DNA from: Pyrrhosoma nymphula
Lineage: Eukaryota; Arthropoda; Insecta; Odonata; Coenagrionidae
Direction: 5' to 3'
NCBI GenBank assembly: GCA_963573305.1
Contig: OY754339.1
Coordinates: 5,999,941-6,063,940 of the forward strand
Length of the DNA: 64,000 nt
Positions 44,901 to 53,756 of the stretch are shown here, piece by piece. The notes below the pieces were generated by a model that ran no database searches, was not told where the DNA came from, and saw only the letters and a list, made by a program, of their open reading frames with translations. Both the position numbers and the translations under genes were made by a program. Numbering within the stretch: position 1 is the stretch's first letter; every line of letters starts with the position of its first letter.

Positions 44901-47900
44901 CATTCGCGCATGCGTTTTTGCAATTCACAGTTTCTCGCAGCGGTCATTTCTCCTTCCTAGCCAGTAATCCCCCACCTCCCACCCATCTCTTCCTTCACCC
45001 ACCACCGTGTTCCTGTCCACCATTACTAACAAGTGCTTATTCCCAGGTATACTATTAATTATTTCCTCTAGCTGATCGTATACACCATGTACCTCCTCCT
45101 CTTTATGATTAGAGGTAGGCATATAAACCTGGATTATAACTAAATTCGTTGGATCTTCCTTTAATTTCACGACTATTATCCTATTACTCACCTGTTCTGC
45201 ATACACTACTTTTCGATCAAATTTCCTGCTCATTACGAATGCAACCCCGTGCTGGCTTTCATTCCCTCCAATATATATAACTCTATAGCCATTGCTCCAA
45301 TAGTCCCCACTATATTTCCATCTTACTTCGCCCAGACCCATGATGTATACACCCACCCTCTCCATTGCGTGCTTTATATTCTCTAGCTTGCCCGCCCTTA
45401 GCATAGCCCTAACATTCCACGTGTCCATTCTGATTGTTGCGTTCCTTTTCTGTATCTTCTTTTCCTCTGCTGCTGTATTTGCCTCTATTTCTGAGCAAGG
45501 ATTCCGTGAGATGACGACCACAGGGGCCTTGCTCCCACCGCTGCCGGGCATGACACCAGGCCCACTGGGCCGAGCCCCGTAGTCGCCAGGATTCATTTTC
45601 ATATGAGAGCTGCCCATAATTTCAAGGTTTTTCTTTAATTGAGATAGTATTCCGTTGACTTACTCAATAGTGTTCTTTACATGACACCATCACTTGAGAG
45701 GCCACCCCACTGGGGTCAGACACCTTTTGCAGCCAGCGTCAGCGATGGACATTAGTTTTAGTTGGTGAAATGTTTTGGTGAAATAAAGGGTGGGAAAGAC
45801 TGGCTGATAAACCTGATGGTAGAAAAATAATAGAAATTTCCTATCCTAGTTTCTCCCTGACTGTTACGAGAATTCCCTTGACTTTTCCAGAAATTCAAAA
45901 TTCCCTGACAACTCCAGGTTATTCCTCATGATCATCACCCTGAAAGAGTGGAAAGCAATGTCGAACCAACCATAGGGTTGATGACCAGCAATGATGACGA
46001 TGACATGGCACGGTTGCGATTTAACAGGAAGTAGGTCATTTTGTGTAAGAGCATTCAGAATAAATATTTCACAAAGAATGAAACAAACTCTGAGGTATGT
46101 ACAAAAAACTTCAGTCCTACTACCTCTATTCATTTTAACTTTTTCAGGAAGTAACGAATTCCCTTCCATTTCAATCATTAACAATTCCTGCATTTCCTAG
46201 ACCTCTCAATGAAAAAAATTCTTCACTGTGTGAAGTAAGGCTTTCAAAGGTAAAACAATGTTTCCTCAGACATTTGAGATCTAATACTCCCACAAAAAGG
46301 GAAAGAAGGGCATTCAATGGACCAGAGATTCTGCTGCTTCTTCATTTGGGTTTTACTAACTCATGCTGGAGGTTATTATAGCCTGAGAGTGGCTAGCAAG
46401 GAATTACCTGTACCTACACAATCTAAGGAGAAACAAATATTCCATCGTCCTCAGCATGAGTGTAGAAAATAGAACCTAAGATTTAATTTTAGGAGCATAT
46501 AGTTAATTGATAAAGACCAAATAAGAGCTCCAGTGCCTCATTTAAGCAAGGTACTAAAAGCACTAAGCCAACACACTCACAGAAAGTGCCTCAAATGGTA
46601 CTGCTCACTTATTGAAAACAAACAATTTTGACTAGGGAAAGTACATTTCCAGTAAGTTCTCATTTACCCTGACTTTTACAGGTTTTCCTGACCCATACTC
46701 AATTTGCCAGAGTTTTCCAGGTTTGTAGCTACCCTAATCGTTGATCACCGAAGTGTGACGCCAGTCTCTTTTCTAGTTCCGGGTATTTTACAGGTACAGG
46801 TTCCTTAAGTTTTGACCCAAGGAGTCCCTCAAGGATCGATTCTTGGCCCAATTCAATTTTTATTATATATAAATTACCTCACCAACTTTGCCTCCTCTGC
46901 AGTTGGCATTAACCCATTCCATATGCTGAAGATGCCAATTTTATTATAACCTCCTCAACTGTGAAAGGTTTACAAACAGCAGCTAACTTTGTCTCACAGC
47001 AGGTATACAAATGGTGTATAACTAATTATTTTAATCTCAATGTAACTAAATCTCAACTTGTTTACTTCACTAATGTAAATAAATCTTTGAGCTTGTATAA
47101 TGTTGACCTTCACGGAGCCTGTATTCCACAGGTTGACAACACAATGTTCCTGGGTATGAATATTGATGCTTATCTTTCCTGGGAAAAGCATGTGATAAAT
47201 TTAGCTGCTAAACTCAACTCTAAGTAATTCTTAATTAGGTCCATTAGCTCCACTGGGTCCATTAATGTTCTTCTTCTTATTTTCTATGGTGAATTTTACA
47301 CACATTTAGGTACTATGCAACATTCTTCATTGGGAGGTCCTCACCCCAAGCATTGAACATTTTTAGAATTCAAAAGAGCTATACAATTAATTGCAAATAA
47401 ACCCTGGCGAACTCCCTCTTGCCCTCTGTTTTAATGTCTTCGTGTGTTATCTGTTCCTTGTGTCTACATATTTACTGCATTACTCCGTGTCAAATCAAAC
47501 TTGCATGACTTTGTTCTGAACTCTGAAATTCATAACCAGGGTACTAGGCAGCGCATGGTGACTTGCATGTTCCATTTGTACGCACCAAATAAGCCACCTG
47601 TGGCTTTAGATCTATGAGGGTAAGGATATATAACAAGCTCCCAAAAGAGCTAAAAGCTCCTATGAGTATGATGGTATTCAAGAACAAGGTGAAAGACTTT
47701 ATTTATTGCCCCAATGCTTTTATTCGATTGATGAATATTTATCCACATAATTCCTTATTTATCTGCTTGCATTTTATTGACTTGCTTTAAATCCATTCAC
47801 CTTAGTAGTATGCTGTGCTATTATATATCTTGTAATTAATCTTTTTAACTTTCAGTTTTTCTTCTTGAAGTGCCATATACAATGTAAGTATACTACTTGT

Positions 47901-49751
47901 CCTCTGGCAAATAAAGTATATTGTTATTTGCACTTTTACCCCTAAATGCTCTCCTACTTTTGATTGCAAACAGAAGTTTCACCTTCATCTTTCTCCAGTC
48001 TCTGATGCACAATTAAGATATACCCTACTTTCTTCCTTAAATTTGATTTCCTATTTTTTTGGCCTTACTTATAGTAGTAGTATTTATGTTTAACGTACTT
48101 CGATGGCTAAGGTCATTTTGCACTTACTGTCTGCCACGTGCAGGCAGGGGCAAGAGCACTCTGACAAATCGGAGGATCACCCCTCCAAACTCGATCTGAG
48201 CCCAACAATGCTTAACTTCGGTGACTGATCGGGAACCGGTGTTCCCATCATGGCAGGCCGTTGTCCCTGGCCTCACTCATAATATGTAATTTTGCACTTC
48301 CAGGATATGATTGCAAATTCACTGCAGAATTCATTTTTGGGGTGGTGACTGTAATGCTAAATGGTCTTTTACAACACTGTCAAAAACTGTTGAACTTGTT
48401 CACTCCTCTCATGCAAGAAAACACAATTGTAAAAAGGTCTGAGAATACGACTCTTACCAAAGTGTAACAAATTCTGTGACATATCTTGGCAATGTAGCTT
48501 TATGTACCTATGTACTTGGAAGCAAATGTATGGAAAATGTTGCTGTAAGTATGTGAGTCTAAAGCATATTCCAATTACAGTTTTTAAAAGCCTTTATGGT
48601 GCCACTACCCTCTTGTGGCAGCTCACAGGATACAGAATTGAATATATGTCAGAGCTACAATGTGTTGTCTTAGGTACAATCAATAAATGCCACATACTTT
48701 GTCAACAGGTGATTCTAATCCAGCCTTTCTTCAGATAATTTTCACATGCTCATAATCTGTTATCCAGTGACTCTTATTATACGCCAAAATTTAGGGTATT
48801 ACAGACACACCATAGGTTCTGGAACAATGTCAATGATTCCTGATGCAAAATTTTGAAGAAAAAAGTGGGATGCAAGCAATACGAATTTGGGAAAAAAGGT
48901 GGAATGCAAGCAATGGGAATTTGGGGTAAAAAGGTGAGTGGATAAAATGAAAATCTGGAGGATTAGTGTAATCCACCCACCACCTTTTTTTTTTGCTGGC
49001 CTTTCAGTAAAGGTGCGCATCGCACACAAATAAATATGCTATATAAGTTAAGCTATGGTGGATAGTGTGACCAAAGCAGACATGGCATAGGCCCTCTACT
49101 TGCAATCTTCATCGATAACAGCAGAGATTTAATGAGAGATAGGCTAAGCTTCAGGGACAGGGAAAAATCACCTTTTTTTAGATCGGCAATCTCACTCACC
49201 TCATTTCACTTGTAATTTCCACACATATATGATTAAGATTTTGATTTCCATCACAGAAACTAATAGATCATACAGTTCTCATTCACTCACAAGCATTCAC
49301 ATCCTGCCAGATATAACCACAACCAATTTTACACCAACTTACCTGACGAGTCACCACTAACACTTCCTGGAGCCAAACTGTTTTTATGGACTGTGGGTGC
49401 AGGTAGGGTAGGATTAACATTTGGTTGCACTGGAGTTCTTTTAATTGGAGCAGCTGTTGCTAAATTAGATGGTCGTGCTGGTTGGGGAGGGAGTGCATGG
49501 CCACCAGGGATGGTTCCGCCATTGGATGAGGGCTCTTGAGCACTCGATTTCCGCCTGGTAACTGGAGCACTGGGCAAAGAGGCAGTAGGGGCAGCAGCAA
49601 CTGTTGTCACAGCTGAATTTTTGTTGATTATTTGTCCTGATGTTGATACAGTTAGACTTGGGACTTGATTATTTTGTGGCAGAACACCAGGAGGCAGTGA
49701 TGACTGTTGAGGCAAGGGGGGTTGATGTGCAGCTCCTCCACCAGGAAGGTT
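23918..49751 (-). CDS. fs(1)h: fs(1)h / BRD4-type BET protein, long isoform, last seven coding exons (partial)
   Basis: Minus-strand exons 49751-49343, 44467-44003, 42014-41911, 38011-37694, 29689-29562, 29104-28804 and 23983-23918 join in consistent phases to about 594 residues ending at TAG. BET proteins read acetylated histones and recruit P-TEFb (CDK9/cyclin T) to promoters. This is the C-terminal half of the long isoform. It holds Pro/Ser/Ala-rich low-complexity linkers, the NASSWSSL segment (human BRD4 NMGSWASL), SAMESFQQFKKQAKEK (SSDSFEQFRRAAREK), an Arg/Glu-rich helix (EDALEKA against EDALEQA), QERRRREA and the final MASQIDMNLQSDLMAAFEES, the P-TEFb-interaction motif. Bromodomains and ET domain are not in the window and must lie upstream (beyond 64000). 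The BRD4-like ending separates it from BRD2/BRD3-like short forms. Confidence 0.95.
24362..24422. repeat. Imperfect hairpin, about 22-bp arms
   Basis: GGGTTCTCGGCCAAGTACTT at the left pairs with AAGTTCGTGGCAGAGAACCC at the right around a 17-nt A/T-rich loop. The word AACAATGTGGTGGAA occurs directly repeated on both sides (about 24298 and 24441). Probably a fragment of a palindromic MITE; no target duplication found. Confidence 0.4.
26117..28750. mobile_element. Possible Tigger/pogo-like element ends
   Basis: ATGCCTCGTTTAGCGCAA at about 26120 has an inverted partner, TTGTGCTAAACGAGGCAT, at about 28729-28746. CATGCCTCGTTTAGC-type ends resemble Tigger/pogo elements. The 2.6 kb between them has no transposase and appears to contain another element (26481-28017). 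The outermost bases do not match well and no TA duplication is clear, so a chance pairing of two fragments is possible. Confidence 0.35.
26481..28017. mobile_element. Possible non-autonomous DNA transposon rich in GGTGATG words
   Basis: The left end GGCCATATTCTGTAA and the right end TTACAGAATAAGACC are approximate inverted repeats. Just inside each lie several TGATGA/CATCACC palindromic words (26503-26610 and 27880-27990), like subterminal transposase-binding repeats. No coding frame. Target duplication not established. Confidence 0.45.
28804..29104 (-). CDS. fs(1)h: fs(1)h exon: Ser/Pro-rich linker and QERRRREA
   Basis: Acceptor TTCTTTCCGCAG, donor GTAAGT. The first base completes Arg, then KAVAEQQASRSDDLSSGAKG and a Ser/Pro/Gly/Val-rich linker of low complexity. 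It ends with the charged DKSAAERERQRLREQERRRR and EA. The REQERRRREA end is nearly identical to human BRD4 (RKREQERRRREA) and leads straight into the P-TEFb motif exon. Confidence 0.94.
29105..29561 (-). other. fs(1)h: fs(1)h intron between the charged-helix exon and the linker exon
   Basis: Short intron of 457 bp, donor GTGGGT, acceptor TTCTTTCCGCAG. No repeat recognised. Confidence 0.88.
29562..29689 (-). CDS. fs(1)h: fs(1)h exon: Arg/Glu-rich helical segment
   Basis: Acceptor GATGTTTACAG, donor GTGGGT. 42 codons plus two bases. QRALIEQQELRRHQKEQAEK runs into a long E/R/K-rich helix ending EEDALEKA. This is the counterpart of the charged helix before the C-terminus of human BRD4 (REDEDALEQA). 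Predicted long single helix or coiled coil. Confidence 0.94.
30472..30964. mobile_element. MITE with CAGTGGCGGATAC ends
   Basis: CAGTGGCGGATAC at 30472 is matched by GTATCCGCCACTG at 30946-30958. AGATGCGG occurs at 30464-30471 and again at 30965-30972. The right duplication lies six bases outside the inverted repeat, so either the right end has six extra bases or the duplication is a coincidence. The right part is GC-rich (about 30880-30945). hAT-like by 8-bp duplication. Confidence 0.65.
31511..34040 (+). mobile_element. piggyBac DNA transposon, 2.5 kb, complete ends, broken transposase
   Basis: TTAA flanks both ends (31507-31510 and 34041-34044), the hallmark of piggyBac insertion. The ends CCTTTAGCGTCCG and, reversed from the right, CCTTTAAAGTACGG are related terminal inverted repeats. 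The left end also holds two small palindromes based on GCGGTCCC/GGGACCGC at about 31526-31545 and 31568-31588. It encodes a transposase (32036-33685) with two stops. Confidence 0.92.
32036..33685 (+). pseudogene. piggyBac transposase with two in-frame stop codons
   Basis: One frame of 550 codons from ATG 32036 (MAQNLTDKDIEVFLQSDSEA), broken only by TAA GTT TAA at 32831-32839. Piggybac transposases cut and paste at TTAA using three Asp. All three contexts are present: AVDEIIVLFKGR (first Asp), YMDNFFSSPDLFDDL (second) and FVDKGDRMANSYS (third). The C-terminus has the Cys-rich zinc-binding domain (CRVC...CVKCDVGLC...C..H) typical of the family. An acidic, Ser-rich N-terminus is also usual. Upstream in-frame codons from 31832 exist but lack homology, so I prefer the Met at 32036. 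The two stops sit in what looks like a 12-bp insertion between the conserved TYMS and VYLGKD, so the copy may have been active recently. Confidence 0.92.
34662..34738. mobile_element. Short TTAA-flanked palindromic MITE
   Basis: ACGGAACTCTATTG and AGAGTTCCGT form inverted ends, and TTAA borders both sides (34658-34661 and 34739-34742). Only 77 bp. Could also be a plain hairpin. Confidence 0.45.
35101..35148. repeat. Two tandem copies of a 24-bp unit
   Basis: AACTATCATTTATTAACAAT is repeated back to back with one change. Minor local duplication. Confidence 0.7.
35744..36494 (+). mobile_element. Solo LTR, 751 bp (Ty3/Gypsy- or BEL-like)
   Basis: Begins TGTGACGG and ends CCGTCACA (TG...CA with 8-bp inverted ends), flanked by ATAT on both sides (35740-35743, 36495-36498). 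A TATA box (TATAAA, 35972-35977) lies about 230 bp in, consistent with an LTR promoter on the + strand. No internal coding region is attached, so this is probably a recombination remnant. Confidence 0.75.
36656..36818. repeat. Perfect 76-bp inverted repeat with 11-nt spacer
   Basis: Bases 36656-36731 are the exact reverse complement of 36743-36818; the spacer is ATATCTCCTCT. The arms run from AGAATTCTTATGG to GGTCCCC and belong to the pogo-like repeat family (GTAAAATCAAA words). Absence of any mismatch implies a very recent inverted duplication or gene conversion between the arms. Confidence 0.97.
37694..38011 (-). CDS. fs(1)h: fs(1)h exon: Ser/Ala-rich linker and FQQFKK motif
   Basis: Acceptor TTTCTTTAG, donor GTTTGT; 106 codons in phase 0. 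It begins HLRNASSWSSLAQASTNSTG, where NASSWSSL matches NMGSWASL of human BRD4. A Ser/Ala/Pro linker follows. It ends SAMESFQQFKKQAKEKAHR, matching BRD4 SSDSFEQFRRAAREK. This conserved pair anchors the C-terminal BRD4 assignment. Confidence 0.95.
38012..41910 (-). other. fs(1)h: fs(1)h intron with an R4-like LINE
   Basis: Bounded by GTAACT and TTTCTTTAG on the minus strand. The R4-like element occupies 39309-41825. The interval 38012-39295 is AT-rich and shows no supported feature. Confidence 0.85.
39309..41825 (-). mobile_element. 5'-truncated R4/Dong-like LINE with restriction-like endonuclease
   Basis: A 13-bp duplication TCATTACATTATT flanks it (39296-39308 and 41826-41838). On the minus strand the frames carry, in order: SAPGMDAVNNFWWKKFTSTH (about 41650), NPKNYRPITCFNTVYKAF (41440), QGDSLSPLLFCISLLPLSFR and FYMDDLKLYASN (41000-41150; YMDD catalytic box). 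Next come RT thumb sequence, a zinc-knuckle-like CRACRAQPETL (about 40010), and the C-terminal nuclease with TKPDIVLLDH...VIEFSAPIE...KQTKYQDL (39640-39780), whose PD..E..K pattern is that of restriction-like endonucleases. Several frameshifts and stops break it. RT first and nuclease last is the order in R2/R4/NeSL-type LINEs; FYMDDLKLYA favours the R4 branch. Confidence 0.88.
41911..42014 (-). CDS. fs(1)h: fs(1)h exon, 104 nt
   Basis: Acceptor TTTTTCAG, donor GTAACT. The first two bases complete Gly, then 34 codons (VINNSVAAEKKPASQPEIPK...) ending NFASAFKNK. The KNK end joins HLRNASSW of the next exon, as in BRD4 (KIKNMGSW). Confidence 0.9.
42472..42512 (-). ncRNA. Hammerhead-ribozyme-like motif at the PLE 3' end
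   Basis: On the minus strand CTGATGA (42512-42506), stem II GGCUC-UGU-GAGCU (with one G-U pair), GAAA (42491-42488), stem III GCGU-UGU-ACGC, then AAUA, which provides an NUH cleavage triplet. All core elements of a minimal type I hammerhead are in order and in 41 nt. This is the best-formed of the motifs in the window. Stem I would be very short, as is usual in PLE hammerheads. Activity is untested. Confidence 0.7.
42526..43557 (-). pseudogene. PLE C-terminal frame with GIY-YIG endonuclease
   Basis: 343 codons. Residues about 90-150 contain GIYKINCDSCNKYYVGQTGR, then NIRTKEHRRCW and AKHLIETSH: the GIY/YVG pair, CxxC zinc-linked pair, the helix Arg, and the His region of PLE nucleases. The N-terminal 80 residues match the RT-to-nuclease linker. 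After about residue 215 the product becomes Pro/Leu-rich (PPPNRLPPSLDG...), reflecting the C-rich strand rather than a known domain. The RT is missing, so it is non-functional alone. Confidence 0.85.
44003..44467 (-). CDS. fs(1)h: fs(1)h exon: Pro-rich linker with three sumoylation-like motifs
   Basis: Acceptor TCTTTCCTTGCAG, donor GTTAGT. Two bases complete Asp, then 154 codons and one base. It begins LPVKKEPVDPVVPHVASTVG and continues with Pro/Ala/Ser-rich sequence of low complexity. Three psi-K-x-E sites occur (VKKE, IKTE and VKKE), a possible SUMO-acceptor pattern. No folded domain expected. Confidence 0.93.
44940..45725 (-). mobile_element. RTE/CFDP2-type LINE fragment: endonuclease domain
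   Basis: The minus-strand frame 45617-44925 (230 codons) contains IRMDTWNVRAMLRAGKLENI, GLGEVRWKYSGDYWSNGYRV, GVAFVMSRKF and IIQVYMPTSNHKEEEVHGVY. This is the apurinic-type endonuclease of RTE-like LINEs. The Asn (TWN) and Glu (GEVRW) are present, but the usual D-F-N near the end reads MVDRNTVVG, so it is degraded. The upstream GDYGARPSGPG leader and the preceding GGCCACCCCACTGGGG are also usual in this family. The RT is absent. Confidence 0.82.
46740..47935 (+). mobile_element. 5'-truncated LINE reverse-transcriptase remnant
   Basis: The + strand has TQGVPQGSILGP (about 46808-46845), then ADD (46942 region), GMNIDAYLSWEKHVINLAAK (47155-47215) and further C-terminal homology in shifted frames. 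It ends at GGCAAATAAAGTATATTG (about 47908). It is of the same type as the LINEs at 11057-13017 and 56538-57557 and is heavily mutated. Confidence 0.75.
48125..48262 (-). mobile_element. 5S-rRNA-derived SINE, copy 2
   Basis: The reverse complement contains GGGAACACCGGTTCCCGATC, CACCGAAGTTAAGCATTGTT and GGGCTCAGATCG, following 5S rRNA. The tail holds TGCACGTGGCAGACAG, the same non-5S tail word as copy 1 at 10667-10870. The 5S part after GGGCT diverges, so part of the C-box region is lost. Confidence 0.78.
49343..49751 (-). CDS. fs(1)h: fs(1)h exon: Gln/Pro-rich linker (most upstream exon in the window)
   Basis: Acceptor TTACTTTTCCAG, donor GTAAGT. 136 codons plus one base, phase 0 on entry. 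It begins NLPGGGAAHQPPLPQQSSLP, followed by low-complexity Ser/Pro/Thr-rich sequence with a basic TRRKSS. No folded domain. The coding sequence continues upstream outside the visible region. Confidence 0.9.
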
Positions 49752-50138
49752 CTGGAAAAGTAAGAGCACCAAAGGTTTACTTCAGAGATCTAATATTTAT
49801 GCATGGTAAGCGTTTATCAAGAAGTTCAACTGTGGTACATGTATCGAACAGAGAACAAGATGAGAAATGAAGTACATGAAAAGTTCCACCATATACATAA
49901 AAGCCCTTCAGAGTATTGGCACTAGTTGATTTCTAAATTTCAAATGATTTAACAATTCTAGGCTACCTACTACTCACATCCATGGATACTGAAAACCACA
50001 TAAATATGTATATATACTGTACATATATACTGTATGTACTCATGTTTAAGTCAAGAAATTTCACCCTCTTTCTGGCCAATGAAAAGCTACCAATGGCTTA
50101 TAGTCAAATCAGTAAATAAGGAGACTTTTCTTGCGGAT

Positions 50139-50339
50139 TATATTTCTCCGTATCGGCTGCATAAATCGTAAGCACTTCAATCACTTTTATAAACCAGGAG
50201 AGTGTTCGCCAATAAATGTATTACATTTAAGTTCTTTGAGGTTTATATTTCTCTGTAAGGCTGCATAAAATCGTATGTACCCCTATCACTTCATAAACCA
50301 TGAGAGTGTTTACCAATAAATGCATTACATTTAAGTTCT
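50139..50339. repeat. Tandem duplication, about 105-bp unit, two copies
   Basis: 50139-50235 and 50244-50339 are about 85 % alike. Each starts TATATTTCTC and ends AATAAATG[TC]ATTACATTT followed by AAGTTCT. Old local duplication. Confidence 0.8.
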
Positions 50340-50649
50340 CAGTTTCGTATTGGGACTTGTCACTGCCAAATACTCTAGGTACTTCCCCTTTGTGGTACTA
50401 ATCCACTCCTCAAGGCCAACTGTATTGAACAAGTATTGCATCACCAACATGAAACGGAGATTCAGCAATTTTTTCACCCCGACTTAATACTTGAGTCACA
50501 AATTTTAGTCGATTTGTTTCAGTCCAAAAAGAAGACTTCGACTTGTACTCGAATATGCACAGTACTTACGAAAAACTGAATTTGAAGCTGAAATATTCAG
50601 CAAAGGAAGATGAGTCCCACATTCCTCAACTTCAGATTGTTAACAAGTT

Positions 50650-51385
50650 AACAAGCGGAGATGATGAGGGATGATGAGTATGCAGCCATTGTGTGGACAC
50701 CTTATGCACAAAAATGTCAACATATTGGAAAGAATTCAGAAGGAATTTCTTAGACTGCTTTTCTACAGAGAGTATAAGGTATACCATAACTATAAAAACA
50801 GTATATCATACAACAATTTGTTAAACTTTTATAGACTCTAAAAACTAAATGAAAGAAGAAAAGTTATGGATTACATATTTTTATATGATATTAAATATAC
50901 TGGAAAAGATTGTGCAATACTTAATAAATTGAATTTTTATATCCCAACGTTTAACCAAAGACATAACAAACCTTATTCATTAATTTCAGAAAGACAAAAT
51001 ACTGCTGCCATTCTCCTTTACTAAGAATGTGTAAAGAATATAATGATGTATGTAAGCACTTGGATGTTTCAATGAGTAAATGTAGTTTTAAATCGATTGT
51101 GAATTTAATTACTCATAAAAATATATTGTCAAAGTAAATTTGAAAGAAAATAAGTGAATTTAGTGTAAGATGTATATATGTATGGAGCTATTAAGTGAAT
51201 TCTAAGTCAACTGTAAACCTTGTGATTTATGAAATTCTATTAAAATTATTTTTTTGTATTGGGAGGTATTAGTGCAATGTAAGAGAGATGTTACTTTTCC
51301 GGCCAAATATAATTTTTATATCTTGTGTAAAGATGTTTCCCACAATATACTGGGAAAACATTAAATAAATAAATGACTGCCTTTT
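50650..51385 (+). mobile_element. C-terminal fragment of a second LINE family
   Basis: Shifting + frames read YAAIVWTPYAQK, HILERIQKEFLRLLFYREYK, ERRKVMDYIFLYDIKYTGKD and ILNKLNFYIPTFNQRHNKPY. These match the region after the RT domain of Jockey/CR1-type LINEs. The end is GGGAAAACATTAAATAAATA (about 51350-51375). Several stops. Confidence 0.75.
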
Positions 51386-51767
51386 GGTGATCTAATCCAG
51401 AAACTAGACTACTATGATGACTTTTTATGATGACACTTTGCAAACAGCACTCCTCACTCTGTTTCCAATACTTTCACTGATTTTAATTTCCATGGTATTA
51501 TTTCACTTCTAAAATTTAACAATATCATTACACATATATTTGAAAATCTATTACATTCGTCTAAGTATCATGAAGATATATTACATATTTACAAATAAAA
51601 CCTAGAAAAGGCCTTCGAAGCTGGTTTCATGAAGCAGTCAAAAGGTAATTTTCGAACAATATATGGTGGACTGATAAGACTTTATGAGATAACTTGCCCT
51701 CAATATTGAATAATAATATGTAAAAAAATAGTTTTAAAAAACCACGCTTATATTCAAGTGTAGGTAA

Positions 51768-53056
51768 TGTAATGGATACTATCTCCTATTCCCTCACTTG
51801 ATTTTTTTAATTCCAACCATCCTCGGCCCGACCATATCCTTACCCCACCCCCTCTAAAACTCGTCCCGTGGAGAAGGGTGAGACGGTATGTGTAAGGATG
51901 AGTGGGGTGTAAGGTGTGCGGCCGTCAAGGTCAATGGAGTGAGTGAGAAACAACAAACGAGTGAAGTGAGACATTGAGGTTTTACTAATGACGTAAAAAC
52001 CTCCCCTCCCATAGTGTATTTTCCCCCACCTTGTCAGTTAGTGGGGTATAAAGGCAAGTGGCAGCAACGCAAAAGGAACTACCTCTTGACTGAACATGTT
52101 AGCGGGCGGAGCCTATGCCCGTCGTGACGTACTCATGTTTGCAGAGTGAAAGATCGGACATTCGAGGGAAGACCTCGAGGAAGAGAATTGTGCTCTACCA
52201 GCATTGCGTGGTCATTGATTTGCCATGCACGGCCCATGACAAGAGGACACCCCCCGAAGGAACCACGGACAAAAGGAGAATCCAGGGCATCATGTGCCAG
52301 AAGCCGCTCCGACCCTGATGTGGAGGAGCCTGCAGTCACAAGAGCCAATATTGCCGATATCTCCAGGTCAAAGCTACCACGTAAGGTCACCGCCGCCCGA
52401 CTATTACTTCCAATACCCCCCTTTTTCTCGATACAGCACAGGCATTCAGTTACGAATACCTCCTGTCCCCAGTGAACTAAGTCACTGAAATCACTAGTGT
52501 GAATCAAGTGCAAAAGAAAAAAAAACAGGAAGGACTCATAATTACCTCCCTCTGATTCAAAAAGGAATCTAAATTGTTGTTGCTTGCCCACCGCCTATGA
52601 CGGTGCTACCTATTTTTTGGATCATTGTTTTGCCATCTTTTGTCATTATTTTGCCATTAATGCCTCATAAATTCATTTAATTCGTTCATCCTTCACTAAT
52701 TTTAAGAGGGCTATTATATTTTGTAAAATATGCCAGTTTCTGAAATAATAATGTGTGGTTAAATGAATGGGAATGTGTGTGAGTTTCATCCGTATCCACC
52801 GGTCGAGAGACGAGATTCCCTATCACCCCCCCGCCACATCCCTCTTACCCTCAATACGCCCTGCCCCGGCGTTAAAGACAGGGAATACGGAAAATTGAAC
52901 AAAGGTCGGGAACCTCTTTTAAAGAGGCCTTTCTATCGTCTAAGGTGACACAGGTTTTCCCCGTGGATCTCGTGTGGGAGGGATTCGTGAAGGTTTTGAG
53001 TGTACATGCTTCTCCTGGTACAAAATTTAATCTGGGTGGGCCAGGGGAACGTTACA
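51768..53056 (+). mobile_element. Putative solo LTR, about 1.3 kb
   Basis: Possible ends TGTAATGG (51768) and ACGTTACA (53056) with TG...CA. The flanks GTAA and GTAC agree in three of four bases. A TATA box (TATAAA, 52047-52052) precedes GC-richer sequence typical of an LTR transcribed region. There is no internal coding sequence. The weak duplication makes the ends uncertain. Confidence 0.4.
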
Positions 53057-53231
53057 GTACTAAAAACTAAAAAAATAATTTTTTTTCATCACTCTCCCAA
53101 TGAAAGATGGGCGCTTGTAGAATAGATATGTTGATAGAATATAAATGACAAGAGGTTGGATGTTGATGAAGAAAAAGTGCCCACACTTTTATTTTCAGAG
53201 TGATGAAAAGATTATTTTTTACTTTTTAGTA
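53057..53231. mobile_element. Palindromic MITE-like repeat
   Basis: GTACTAAAAACTAAAAAAAT at the left is matched, reversed, by ATTTTTTACTTTTTAGTACT at the right, and TTCATCACTCT pairs with AGAGTGATGAA further in. Arms of about 40 bp flank a 95-bp centre. Confidence 0.6.
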
Positions 53232-53570
53232 CTCTTGAATATAAGTGTGGTTTTTTAAAATTATTTTTTTTACATATTATTGTTTTCTACTTTTTAGTCT
53301 GAAAACGAATCTTGTAATCGACTTTGTAATCTGTTAAAAAACAAATACAAATAAATATAGCTGTTTAAGTACAAATATACTGATTAAATAATTGATATAC
53401 CTGATTATTAATTCATGCATTATCATTAAAAATACCTTTTGTGTCCAATTATACTTTTAAGTGCTTAATTTGTACTTTTTAATCCTTCTATTAATTGTGC
53501 AATGGTTCTTTGAAATTTAAATTATTAGCATTTCTTCTCACGATAAATGCTAACTTCTAATAGCGCCATC

Positions 53571-53756
53571 TGTTGGAGTGTGTGATTTTTATTTTCATTG
53601 CATTCATGTTTTTGTTGTATTGCGTTCATAGTATATTATTGGTTGTTTATGTTATGTATGTATCTATGTGTATCTATGTACTTTTGTGTCTTAATATATG
53701 TCGATTACAAACGAAAGATGTAGTTGAGAAATTATATTCAATTAAGTATTACAATA
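53571..53756 (+). repeat. 5' LTR of the copia element
   Basis: 186 bp, from TGTTGGAG to TACAATA. It has an extra 10-bp TATCTATGTG unit compared with the 3' LTR. Both LTRs end in TA rather than the usual CA. Confidence 0.93.

Larger units (their letters stand above)
44468..49342 (-). other. fs(1)h: fs(1)h intron with LINE and SINE fragments
   Basis: GTAAGT to TTCCTTGCAG on the minus strand. It contains an RTE-type endonuclease fragment, a LINE RT fragment and a 5S-derived SINE. The interval 45726-46739 holds TTCCCTGACTTTTCCAG-type words at 45850-45925 and 46660-46725 that may be an old MITE. The interval 48263-49342 has no supported feature. Confidence 0.85.
49752..53565 (-). other. fs(1)h: fs(1)h intron upstream part: repeats and LTR
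   Basis: No further fs(1)h exon is visible on the minus strand from 49752 to 64000, so this is the beginning of an intron of at least 14 kb. It contains a tandem duplication, a LINE fragment, a putative solo LTR and a palindromic element (separate entries). Remaining gaps are AT-rich without features. Confidence 0.6.

Noticed and set aside
45843..46730. CCCTGACTTTTCCAGG-type words as a defined MITE
   Set aside because: Words recur at both ends of the interval but in the same orientation, and no inverted ends or target duplication could be placed.
50139..50339. Possible CRISPR-like or satellite array
   Set aside because: Only two diverged tandem copies; a simple duplication in a eukaryotic intron.
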